Assembly: GCA_022266195.1 (NCBI GenBank)
Contig: WHVY01000002.1
Location: 7,889,001 to 7,953,000, forward strand
Source of the DNA: Tetranychus cinnabarinus
Lineage: Eukaryota > Arthropoda > Arachnida > Trombidiformes > Tetranychidae
Reading direction: 5' to 3'
Length of the DNA: 64,000 bases
A program made the position numbers and the translations under genes. The notes under the pieces were generated by a model. It was not told where the DNA came from and searched no databases. It saw nothing but the letters and a program-made list of their open reading frames with translations. Shown piece by piece: positions 1-10,100 of this stretch; the stretch's first letter is position 1, and every line of letters begins with the position of its first letter.

Positions 1-757
1 AAATCAGAACCATTCTGGTTTTGGTTCAGTTGATAATCACACTTTTACTCCAACAACAAACAAAAGTATAATAGGAATAGTTGAACATATTCAACCTTAT
101 AAAAAATTTTGGCTAAGAGGACCAAATTTTATGCCAAATCTTGAGATTAAGATTTGAATTTTTGATTTTCATCAGATTTTGTTGGAAATTTTTTCTTCTT
201 TTTTTATCATCATTATTTTCATCTTAATAGGGTTGACAATCCATGAACACTTTTCCAAGATTAAAGCAGAAGGAAACACAAGATGAATTGATTATCATCT
301 AGTTGATCATCCATCCAAGACTGACTGAAATACTGATTAGTTTAATTTTAAGGCCTTTAAGGATAGTCATTGAGAAACATCTAACTTCCTTCCTATTCAA
401 CAAGTTGATTTAAATTATCATTGATTATACGCTTTCGATCGATAGTTAACAAGATTTCAACCAAATTGGAATTGATTGATTCAACACCTAATACAATATG
501 CTAAGATCAAAAATTTTTAGTTGATTTATTGCTTTAATTGTGGCTTGTGATTCTGACTTTAATAACAATCACTATTTCTGAAGGTAAACAAGACTGGAAC
601 TTGTTAGTTACGGTGTTTATTGCAGGCAACTTAAAATAAGTTTTTAATCAGATGAAATCATCTTCCTTTAATTATGATACATTTACATGACATTAACTGT
701 TTTAATTAACGACATTTTACTTTATTTTTAATACTGTTATTCCTGTTATTTCAACAG
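1..757 (+). other. Probable tropomyosin intron, no exon seen
   Basis: I find no exon here. The stretch ends in a splice acceptor (TTTCAACAG) directly before the first tropomyosin exon at 758. The preceding exon of a standard tropomyosin (exon 6, ending near residue 213) is not recognisable, so this is most simply the 3' part of a long intron whose 5' exon lies left of the window. Bases about 61-170 recur in diverged form at about 2047-2140, which marks a tandem duplication. Confidence 0.6.
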
Positions 758-1214
758 TCACTTGCCAAACAGGATGAATATGAGTCCAACATTCGTCAAC
801 TCACAACTCGACTCCAAGAGGTAAATATGATGCACAGTTCAATGTTGCTCAAAAACGGTTTCTCGTAACATTGCAATTCATTTAAACTTGGTCTAATGAT
901 TTATTTATTATTAAACCAAAGATTGTTAATGAACTTAATTTTAAATGGTATTTTTTATCTTTCCTATCATGTAGGCTGAAGCAAGAGCTGAGTTTGCTGA
1001 AAGGACCGTTCAAAAGCTTCTCAAGGAGGTTGACAGATTAGAAGGTGAGTTTCCAATGCAATACAATTTATTGGATTTTTTTCATTGAAGCTTTTACTAA
1101 TTATAAACTATTCATTGCTCTTCAATTACAGATGAATTGTCTCATGAGAAGGAGAAATCAAAATCTCTTACTGATGAAATGGATCAAACTTTTGCTGAAT
1201 TAACTGGTTACTAA
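758..1214 (+). CDS. Tropomyosin, last three exons (partial, 5' end outside window)
   Basis: Three exons, join(758..820, 975..1044, 1132..1214), encode the last 72 residues of a tropomyosin, the coiled-coil dimer that lies along actin filaments and gates myosin access. Exon sizes of 63, 70 and 83 nt match standard tropomyosin exons 7, 8 and 9 (about residues 214-284). The introns have GTAAAT/GTGAGT donors and AG acceptors. The second exon carries the near-invariant AEARAEFAERTVQKL and KEVDRLED motifs, and the last ends MDQTFAELTGY then TAA at 1212-1214, the ending seen in mite tropomyosins such as Der p 10. Heptad spacing is kept and there is no internal stop, so this end looks functional. The upstream exons lie outside the window. 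Further partial tropomyosin copies follow at 2917-2991 and 20309-20749 on the same strand. Confidence 0.93.
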
Positions 1215-2046
1215 ACTTGATGATTCTGAGAGTGTCAACCACCAAGCCTAAAGATACAAGCCAAAAAGGGAAACTTAAAACCAAGACAACCAAAAAAACC
1301 GAATCAAAGGCCTTCAAGTTATCATAAAATAGTCAAAAAATGATATTAATTAATTCCTTTTGATCGTTGAAATGATAACCTTGCCATGCTATCTTGAAAT
1401 GCTTCATATCATTTTCTGGAACAATTGAAACAATAGATTATTATTAGTAGTTACACCGATCATTAATATATTAATATGCAAAACAAAATGAAAAAAAAGG
1501 TTGACTTGAATTTCATCTTTTCTGTACATCTAAAGTGTAGAGAGTCAACTTTTTTTGCTATTTCTGGTTAAATATAATAATTAAATTGTTATTAACACAA
1601 GTTAATAATGATGCTTATAATTTTTACGTGTAATATGAAATCATTTGTATATATTAGTCTTGAAATAGATAAGTATTTGTGTTGTTATGAGCAGCAGGAT
1701 AATATCTACATGTAAGATTCATTGTCTAATGATCTGAATCATTTGAAAATATTTTAAAAGTCTCTTTTAAAATGGCTTAATGCCGAGATTAGATTTAGAT
1801 TTATATCAACTGATCAATTCATGTATTGATAGTTTCATTTTTAGCTTGCCGTCAATGAAGTAGCATGTTCAGCATAATTTGGAAGATCCATTGTTTTTCC
1901 TCAATTCATTGTTTACTATCAAGTTGGAGCAGATGATTAGGGAAAAAATTTAAATATAAAACAGGGAAAAGGCAGGGAAAAGAGGAACAAGTAGGAACAG
2001 TTTGTTGTGCTTCACTTGATGATCATAATTTTTGTTTACACCAAGG
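1215..2046. other. Tropomyosin 3' UTR and intergenic DNA
   Basis: AT-rich DNA following the tropomyosin stop codon. The first few hundred bases are presumably 3' UTR. I see no open frame with coding character and no repeat family that I recognise. Confidence 0.5.
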
Positions 2047-2991
2047 AAAGAATAGGAATAGCCTGTGTTATACCGCAACTATACATGTATTTGGCTTGAG
2101 AAACTAAATTTTATGCCAAATCTGTAGATGAAATTTCAAAATTAGTCTCTCAAATTTCATCCTACAGTGAAACTATCATGAAAATTGCAAGTGACTCCTG
2201 GCGAGTAATCATCAAGTATGCAGTACGATTAAATTTATACATTAATCCATCATATTTTGTTACATTTTTTCCTACCGAATTATCTTATGAGATTCAAGTT
2301 ACAGTCCAAAGCAAGTCGGTGCAATTGAAAATTTATAATGAATACAAATTCAAACAATTATCCTTCAATGACCAAATTAACTATTAAAATAATTTTCAAC
2401 TCTGAATCAATATAAAACATTAATTTATGTTCAGCTACATCAAATAATTTTGGATTCGCTTTCGATTCAATCTCATTGAGCTTTTTGGTCCGTTAACTCT
2501 TCATTTCGTTATCGAGCAACCCAAATACAATCATCTGTAGCTTGTCCTGGTTGAATAATTGGTTAGTGTTGATTGAACCACATCTATTTAACATTTGTAA
2601 TACAATATTAATATTAATTTCTGAATCTGTTACTCGATGGTTTGCTTGAAAATCGCGATTCAAAACCAGTTACTTGCATCATCTTGAATCGACTGCATTG
2701 TTGACGGTTAATGAATATTAGTGTTGATTTGTTGAATTGATAATGAACAAAGATGGGTTTATTAGAAGCTTTTAAGGTGTTGATGAGAATCATCTAAATG
2801 AATAATGAACATTTTAAGATTTCATTTTTACTTGCTTCTGCACTACAGCTGCGGTTGCTACTACTAATGCCACTGCTGCTGCTACTAATTAATTGAATTC
2901 TTCAACTTAATCGCAACCTCTCGCCAAGCAAGATAAACATTTCGATATCAAAGCCAACATTCGTTATTATGCAAAACCAACAAGAAAAGAG
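2047..2991 (+). pseudogene. Decayed tandem copy of tropomyosin intron plus exon 7
   Basis: Bases about 2047-2140 resemble 61-170, sharing AATAGGAATAG and AAATTTTATGCCAAATCT. At 2917-2991 there is a diverged counterpart of the exon at 758-820: both contain LAKQD, CCAACATTCGT, and an end of AGAG followed by a GTAAAT donor. The copy reads open for 25 codons (PLAKQDKHFDIKANIRYY and on) but has a six-base insertion, has lost the heptad pattern, and lacks the AG acceptor (CGCAA instead of AACAG). No clear exon 8 or 9 follows. I read it as a dead partial tandem duplicate. The resemblance was judged by eye and the intron part is weak. Confidence 0.55.
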
Positions 2992-3349
2992 GTAAATTAG
3001 AAGGCAAAAGATAAAGCAATTTAAATTTGTGAATCTAAATTTACTCGTCAAGAAACTGTTAATGTTAAGAGTAAAAGTGAGATGTTTAAAGACACTCTAA
3101 TGATGAATTATGTTGGCCAAAATTTCATATAAAGGACCTTATTGTGTGATTCAGTCATTCAAAATTCATTCAGATACGAAGATGTATTTTCAAAGTTAGT
3201 CACAGGAACTTGTTGCTCACATTAGGATTCAATTGTCTATTGTAAATGTTGATTGTTGTATTTCACGAGAGGTAATTTGTTTTACTGACACATTCAGAAA
3301 CATAATTAGCGACGATTTCAAAATCAGATAAAAATTAATTAATTTTTAA
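2992..3349. other. Gap between tropomyosin relic and foldback element
   Basis: No gene or repeat is supported here. A stretch near 3020-3110 has a loosely tropomyosin-like pattern in one frame but is too weak and too full of stops to call. Confidence 0.4.
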
Positions 3350-4690
3350 TGCAAAACACTGAGAGCTTAAGCTACGTGAACTTAATTTAAATAAAACTTG
3401 CTTATTAAATGGACACGATTTACTAATTACTTAGCTCGATGGCTTAAGTATCTTTAAAAACTGTAAGACTTCTTCAATTGCTTCGTGCTTCCTGTAAAGC
3501 TCGCAAAGTGTTGTTACTGAAGAGACACAATTGTCACATTTATACAGAGTTTGGCACAAATAGTAAAAAAAGAGTAAAAGCAACTTCTTTAAATTTAGGT
3601 CCGGTTAGTTTGTAGAATCAAAAAAAAGTGAGTCTATTCATGCGATGCAAAGATTTCTTTGGTCGACATTTCTCGAGAAAATGGGGTTCGAAGTTGAAAC
3701 TTGCAAAGCTTTTTGTGCAGTTATGACAGCAGATACTTTCACGAAACTTATTTAAATGATTTAACTGTTGATAACCAACCAGAAAATGGTCTTATTTTGT
3801 AAAATAAAGCTTTTCTTTTTCTGTAGAACAGCTAAGTTCGATTTTCAGGTAAATCTATCCCTTTGCGTGACCGTTAGAGTCAGAGAGCTAAAACTTATTG
3901 TCGGTCCATAAAAATTGCAGGTACACATCATGCACTGAATAGTTTTACCTAATTATAAAGAGTTCTCTTGATATTCGCCATTAGACTTAAAACTTTGAAC
4001 ATCGATATTTAGAGAATGGCATCAACTACAATCATCATTCGTCGCCCAATGCAATTCTTTACTAATTACTTATTCAATTTAAACAAATAACTTTCAATTA
4101 GTGCATTTGGTTCATGATATTTGGGCTTTAAATGCACGCTCAACAACTTATTTAACAAAACAAACTCATATTAACACATATCTTGGTGAATAAAGCAATT
4201 TTCTAGTTGCACTTACAAATGAAGTGCAAAAAGTAATGAAAAAGACTCGAATGTTTGAGTTATGAGCTGCGACTTTTTGGGTTTTGTAGAGACATAAAAA
4301 CTGTATCCAATGACCAGTTTTCTAGAAAAGCGAGGTCGAAGTTGAAACTTCGATCGCTTTTTGTGCAGCTATGGAAGCAGATTTTGTCACGAAACTTATT
4401 TTACTGGTGTATATTTTAATTATCAACCAGAAAGTGATCTTATTTTGTAAAATAAAACTTTTCTTTTTCTGTAAAACACGATAGTTCGATTTTCAGTTAA
4501 ATCGATCACTTTGCTTGACCGTTAGAGTTAGAGAGATGAAACTTATTATGCGTGCATAAATATTGTTGGTTTATATCAGGGTTTTAATAATCTTATCAAT
4601 TTATCGACAGTTTTCTTGATTTTGGCCAGTGGTCTTAAAAGTTTGAGGCTCAATATTTCGACGATGGTAGTACCTACAGTCGTCATACTT
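3350..4690 (+). repeat. Foldback element, left arm
   Basis: This arm of about 1.34 kb is an imperfect reverse complement of 4950-6165 plus 19343-19513. Checked anchor points: the segment at 3390-3510 (GGACACGATTTACTAATTAC, GCTCGATGGCTTAAGTATC, CTTCGTGCTTCCTGTAAAGC) pairs with 19350-19480, and ACACAATTGTCAC at 3528-3540 pairs with GTGACAATTGTGT around 6139. Within the arm a subunit of about 350-380 bp occurs twice in direct orientation (about 3660-4010 and 4315-4690), each with GTTGAAACTT, TTTTGTGCAG, TTATTTTGTAAAATAAA and CGATTTTCAG. No open frame of size is present, so the element is non-autonomous or structural. Ends were set where the arms stop matching, give or take about 10 bp. Confidence 0.85.
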
Positions 4691-4949
4691 TCATCAAATA
4701 TTAGACTTCATTATGGGCTATGATGTGTACAAATATTGAATTATATAAAACCCAATAAAAAAAGTTATAGCATCGCATTACTTATTTTGCCAGATTTGAG
4801 ATTTGATTAATAAAGTTAAATGGTTACCAAACACAAATCTCAGAGGTTGAAAAGATATTCATTATTAAATGAATTAGCTCAGATTTTCTTTGGTATTCAC
4901 TCATAAAATATTATAGCGCATGATGAAATCTATTGACCGATCAAAGAAT
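4691..4949. repeat. Loop between foldback arms
   Basis: About 260 bp of unpaired spacer between the two arms. No open frame or known motif. The arms pair up to roughly CTCAATATTTCGA on the left (4649) and TCGAGGCTCAAAT on the right (4980). Confidence 0.6.
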
Positions 4950-6165
4950 ATTGACTGTAAGTGAGGCCATTCTCGAAATATCGAGGCTCAAATTTTCAAG
5001 ATTTATGGCCAAAATCAAGACAACTGTTGTTAAATTGAAGAGATGTTTCAATTCATGATATGAACCAACAATTTTTGTGGATAAATAGAAAATTTTGAGC
5101 TCTCTAACTTTAGCGGTCAAGCATCGTGATCGATTTAACTGAAAATCGAACTAACGTGTTTTACAGAAAAAGGAAAGTCTTATTTTACAAAATAAGGTCA
5201 CTTTCTAGTTGGTTGTTTAAAGTCTAATCAGTGGCATAAGTTTCATGCAAAAATCTTCTTCCATAACTGCACAAAGAGCCATCGAAGTTTCAACTTCGAC
5301 CTCGATTTTCTAGAAAACTGTCCATTTGATGAGGCATTTAATAGTACCAACAGATGCAGTTTTTATGTCTCTACAAAACCCAAAAAGTCGCAGCTCATAA
5401 CTCAAACGTTGAAGTCTTTTGCATTACTCTTTGCACTTCATTTGTAAGTAAAACCAGAAAATTGGTTTATTTACCAAGATATGTGTTAATATGAGTTTGT
5501 TTTGTTAAATAAGTTGTTAAGCGTGCATTTAAAGCCCAAATATCATGAACTAAATGCGCTAAAGGAAAGTTATTTGGTTAAATTGAATAAGTAATTAGTA
5601 AAGAATTGCATTGGGCGACGAATGATGATTGTAGTTGATGCCATTCTCTAAATATCGATGTTCAAAGTTTTAAGTCTAATGGCGAATATCAAGAGAACTC
5701 TTTATAATTTGGTAAAACTATTCAGTGCATGATGTGTACCTGCAATTTTTATGGACCGACAATAAGTTTTAGCTCTCTGACTCTAACGGTCACGCAAAGG
5801 GATAGATTTACCTGAAAATCGAACTTAGCTGTTCTACAGAAAAAGAAAAGTTTTATTTTACAAAATAAGACCATTTTCTGGTAGGCAACTAAAAGTTGGA
5901 TCAGTGAAATAAGTTCTGTGAAAAAATCTGTTTCGATAATTGGACAAAAAGCTTTGCAAGTTTCAACTTTTAAGCCGGTTTTCTCGAGAACTGTTGATCA
6001 GACAAATCTTTAAATCACATTAATGGACTCAGTTTTGTTGTCTCTACAATCCAACAGAGAAAGAAACTTTTAAAGACAATTTTAAAGAAATTGATTTTTA
6101 ATCTTCTTTGACCATTTGTGCAAAACTTTGTATAAAAGTGACAATTGTGTCTTTTTAGTAACAAC
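4950..6165 (-). repeat. Foldback element, right arm, inner part
   Basis: Reverse complement of the left arm, again holding two copies of the internal subunit in reverse orientation (about 4960-5330 and 5640-6000) with the spacer between them. The arm stops abruptly at 6165 in AGTAACAAC, where the LTR retrotransposon begins, and resumes at 19343 with CAACACTTTGCGAGC. The left arm, read in reverse, runs AGTAACAACACTTTGCGAGC without a break, so it preserves the empty site. Confidence 0.87.
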
Positions 6166-7140
6166 TGAAAGGTTTGTTACGGTAGTAATCTGAAGAAGAC
6201 TGCTTAACTTGCTTTCACTACAAGTTTTAAGTTCGTATCTAGGATCGCTTTCGTAAGCTATGTACCAATTTTAACTCTATTGCGAGTTCCGTATATCTCA
6301 CAAGAGATGAAGCACAATTCACTGAAATACTTAGAGGTATTGGAAATACTTGAATAGCCAAATTTTAGGCTTTTATAAGCAAAGAACTGAACACTTGAGA
6401 AATGAATTTTACGTGTTTTATTAAATGGAATATTTCTTGAGAAATGAAGAGTTAAGTTGAACATAAATTTAAGGTTTTTCAATTGAGAACGAAATTAACT
6501 GAGGGTTGACTACAATAAAATTGAAGTGAAGTTAAAGAATGAAAAATTGGGTTTTTATAACCTCGTTGAAAACAAAGGAATAAATCGGAGGGAAAAATTG
6601 AAGAAAGTAAAAGTATAACTCTGTCGACAATTGTCTTAGTTATGGGTTCATTACCAGTTTGGTAAGATTGCTTATCTCAAATTAGTATTGTTAAGCTTAT
6701 GGAGCTTTTTACCCATTACTGTTGTCTTGTGACATATCTCTCAAGAGATAGTTGTACCTTTAGCAATGCTTTTAGGATTAAAATTGAGGTGAACCACAAG
6801 TTGAAAATTAACCTAAAAAGAAAGAGATTTTTCACTCTCTTACTTTATGTAGCTTAAAATTCAACTTTAAGATTTGACTGAATTTAACCATTTTTGTGGT
6901 TAAGTTTTACATGGAATTAGAATGGCTTTAACTGAGAGATTTATGAAATTTAAGAATAACCTTTTAGGTTTTAACAATTAAGGAAGAATACAAGAATTGA
7001 GTAAATATTGTTTAAGCAATGAACTGAATTTAAATGAATTTGAAATGAAATTAAATCTTATAAAAGATATGAATTAAGAGAATTGAATCAAGAATCGAAA
7101 TCATTGAATGATTAAACTAAGTTAAGATTTCTACCCTTCA
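6166..7140 (-). repeat. 3' LTR (left copy)
   Basis: 975 bp, beginning TGAAAGGTTTG and ending CTACCCTTCA on the plus strand, with short inverted ends (TGAAAGG / CCCTTCA). It appears identical to 18368-19342: every stretch I compared matches at a constant offset of 12,202. It contains one spurious 74-codon frame. A TTTTATAAG stretch near 7059-7067 could serve as a TATA-like box in the other copy's orientation; this is a guess. Confidence 0.97.
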
Positions 7141-7147
7141 CTCCTCT
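7141..7147 (-). other. Polypurine tract next to 3' LTR
   Basis: Read on the minus strand the last bases before the LTR are CCTAGAGGAG, giving a short AGAGGAG purine run directly against the LTR's TG. This is the expected place for the plus-strand primer. It is short and interrupted, as in many gypsy elements. Confidence 0.6.
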
Positions 7148-7182
7148 AGGTTTAAGACCTTGATCCCTTAGTTTACTCAGAT

Positions 7183-10100
7183 TTAGGCATTTCGATTTGA
7201 AGATGCAGAATCTCTTGATGAAGATCTTTGATGAGTTGGGTAGAAGACGTGAGTCCGAACTTGTGAGGGATAAATCTGGCGTTGAGAATGAGTTGAAGAT
7301 CCTGAAGATCCTGTGCTTGTAAATGAATGTCGGCTTGTTGATGAAACATTTGACATCCTTGATGAATCTGAATGAGGAAGAGGTCTGTCAGTTCTTCGCC
7401 ATGGACTTGGAGGAATAGGATAAGGAAGAATCTTTCCTTGAGCATAATTTTGAGACCTGGGGGAAGAAGATGAGGATGAGGAAGAGGTTGATGTTGAATC
7501 TGATGCTGAGTCTGAAGTTCCTGAAGTAAGTGATGAAGTTGAAGAAGCGGAGGAAAGTTGAGCTGGAGAAGAGTGTGGAGTGTTTGAGGGTGTCTTTAAT
7601 AAATCAGCTAAATAGGAATAGATTGATGAAGTCGGAGAGGCAGGCTCATTCAATTCAATTCTTGGTGGAGGGAAATCTTGTTGTGATTCCTGACCAGAAT
7701 AATGTCTTCTTTTGCGGTCTGATGAATCTGAAGACAAAGATGAAATAGCTTGAGCTATAGTGGATTGAGTTGAAAGGGGAATAGTTGAAGATTGTGATGA
7801 TGGCGGAGTGTTGGCTGGAGTTTGTGGTGGTGCAATTTGAACTGAAGAATTGTTTGAATTATCTTCGAGGTCGATCAGGGGAATGTCTTGAGGTGGAGTG
7901 TTACCTCGAGGGGCAGGAGCTTGAGGTCGATACTCGTAATTGATTGATTCAATAGATGATGTTGATGATGCAGATGAATGATATGAATGCACAGAGACAT
8001 TACAATCGCTTCCATAGTTGGAATACTCAGAAGGCGTAGGTGAATTGGCTGGAGTAACGCATTTAGCTTTGAATCCTAAATCGTTATGATGGGTGTAATA
8101 TGCCCAATTAGAAGGCCAACGAGCTTGATTGTTAGCAATTCTTTCTCTGTAAATCTGCAAAAGTTTTGCAACTCTTTTGTGACCACAGGTACGAACCATA
8201 TTTTCATGATGAATTCCACCCCATTTTCTTGCTGATTCTTCTATCTCTTGCCAATGAGCCATGTATAAATGCATAGAAGTAATAGCTTCGATAGCTGGAG
8301 AATGAGGACCAGCTCGAAGAGTAAAGCCAGGAAGAAGAAGAAATGAAATTAATGAAAGAGAGGCTGGAGAAGTAGTGTAGGGAGAGAAGTGTTGGGTAAC
8401 TTCTCGGAACTTATGCTGTAAAGCATGAATCTCGTCATCATGGAGATCTAAAGATCTCATTGCATTGATTAGGCCAGAACCTACGATAGCAGTGGCAGTT
8501 AGGCAAAAAGCGAGAATTTGATCTCGTACTGAAGTGAAGGATTTGGCATTCTTGATGTCTTTTTCTCTCAAACCATGGAATTGAGTGTTCATGTATGTGA
8601 TGTTTTCATGGCTGATTAAAGATTCGAAAACAATGTTTCTGAATCCATCAACTATTACAACCCAAATGGGTCTAGGCCTTGGAGCATCTCGTTTACCATC
8701 AACTGTCCATCCATCAACTCGACAATAAGCCATGTGAATGGAAAAAGTTGTTTCAGGTGAAGGATGCAATTCGATATTTTGTCTGATTAATGCATCAGTT
8801 TTACTTCTCAAAGTTGGCATATTAATTGCTGTTAAATTGTGGAATTCTCTGATTGCCACGTCTTTCTTGTTACTTCGATTGATTAGATGTTTGAGACTGG
8901 TAGTGGTAGGAAAAATTTGTTCCATCCTGAAACCGCGTAATGAGGGAAAGTAGTCTTTTGCTAAAATGAAAAGTTCTTGTCGCTTTTCAGGGGAAAGTCT
9001 CTCGAGAGGATTGATACGAATGAAAGGAGTAATTCGATTTTCAATTTCAGGTGCAACAACCTTAGCAAATGGAGGGTTTTCTCTAGGTATTCCTCCTCGA
9101 GCAACCTTAACCCATTCTTCAGAATCGGTAAGAAGGTAAAAAGGGACACGGGACCATTTAATGGTATAAGGTCTGGGAGGAAATTGGGTTCGATCAACTT
9201 TCTTTCCAATTATGGGATCAAAGCCAACAATATGTTGGATAAAGGTTTCGTTTTCAGAGAGAGGATGAGTGGGATCATGGATTTGTTTCTTGGCATCCCA
9301 AAAGTTTAGATTGAAATCTGCAAGTGATCTAATTGCAGCGGGACTAAGGTATGGATCAGTGGGGTTTTCCTCTTTCAAATGAGAAAGGCAAGCCCAAAGG
9401 TCCATTTTCTCATACCATTGATTTGGATGGTCTCTATGATTTTCTGGTAAGTCAAAGTTACCTTGTTGTAAATGCTCAGGCAAGAAATTCACTAAACTTT
9501 TGGGAACTTTCTTAAGTTCTTCACGAACTGTTGGGGAAACTTGGATTTCTTCAAACGAAAAATTGAAGTAAATTTTGGCAGCAAAGATGCCTAGACGACA
9601 TTTCTTTTCATGATCAAGGAACTCAGTAGGAGGAAGTTTTTCAGGGCAATGTGTTCGTCTACACTTGAAAAGGGTTTTCTTATAAATTTCAACGGTTGAA
9701 TATGTGGATAAGGGTTGGAAAAAAGGATAATCATCCTTTTGTGAATGATATTTGATGCATTTGGGAAGAACGCATAAGAATTGGTTATGATGAGTAAGTG
9801 GCATAAGTTCCAAGACTTCGACAAGTTGTCTCAACCATTTAATACATCTCAGGCAATAGCATTTTTTGCACGAGCGACATTCTCTCGGCTTCAAAGCATA
9901 TTGCTCACAAAAAGCACATTGAATCAGATCTTTGATTGAATCAAAATCTGGATTGATTATATTTTCTCTAACTATTCCATGAGGAATCTCAGGCAAATCA
10001 ATAGTTTTGATCAAATCGTTATGATAAACATTGTCATAAATCTTGAAACGCATAAATTTATTGAATTCATTCTTAAGAATTGAGAAAGTTTGAGCTTTCT

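Noticed and set aside
577..590. TCTGAAGGTAAAC as the donor of a tropomyosin exon 6
   Set aside because: The bases before it do not translate to the conserved exon 6 in any frame.
2178..2387. 69-codon plus-strand frame
   Set aside because: Lies in the AT-rich tropomyosin relic region, has no domain or coding bias, and no splice or gene context.
6258..6482. 74-codon minus frame, also at 18460-18684
   Set aside because: The same LTR sequence in both copies; LTRs are not expected to encode a protein and the frame is low-information.
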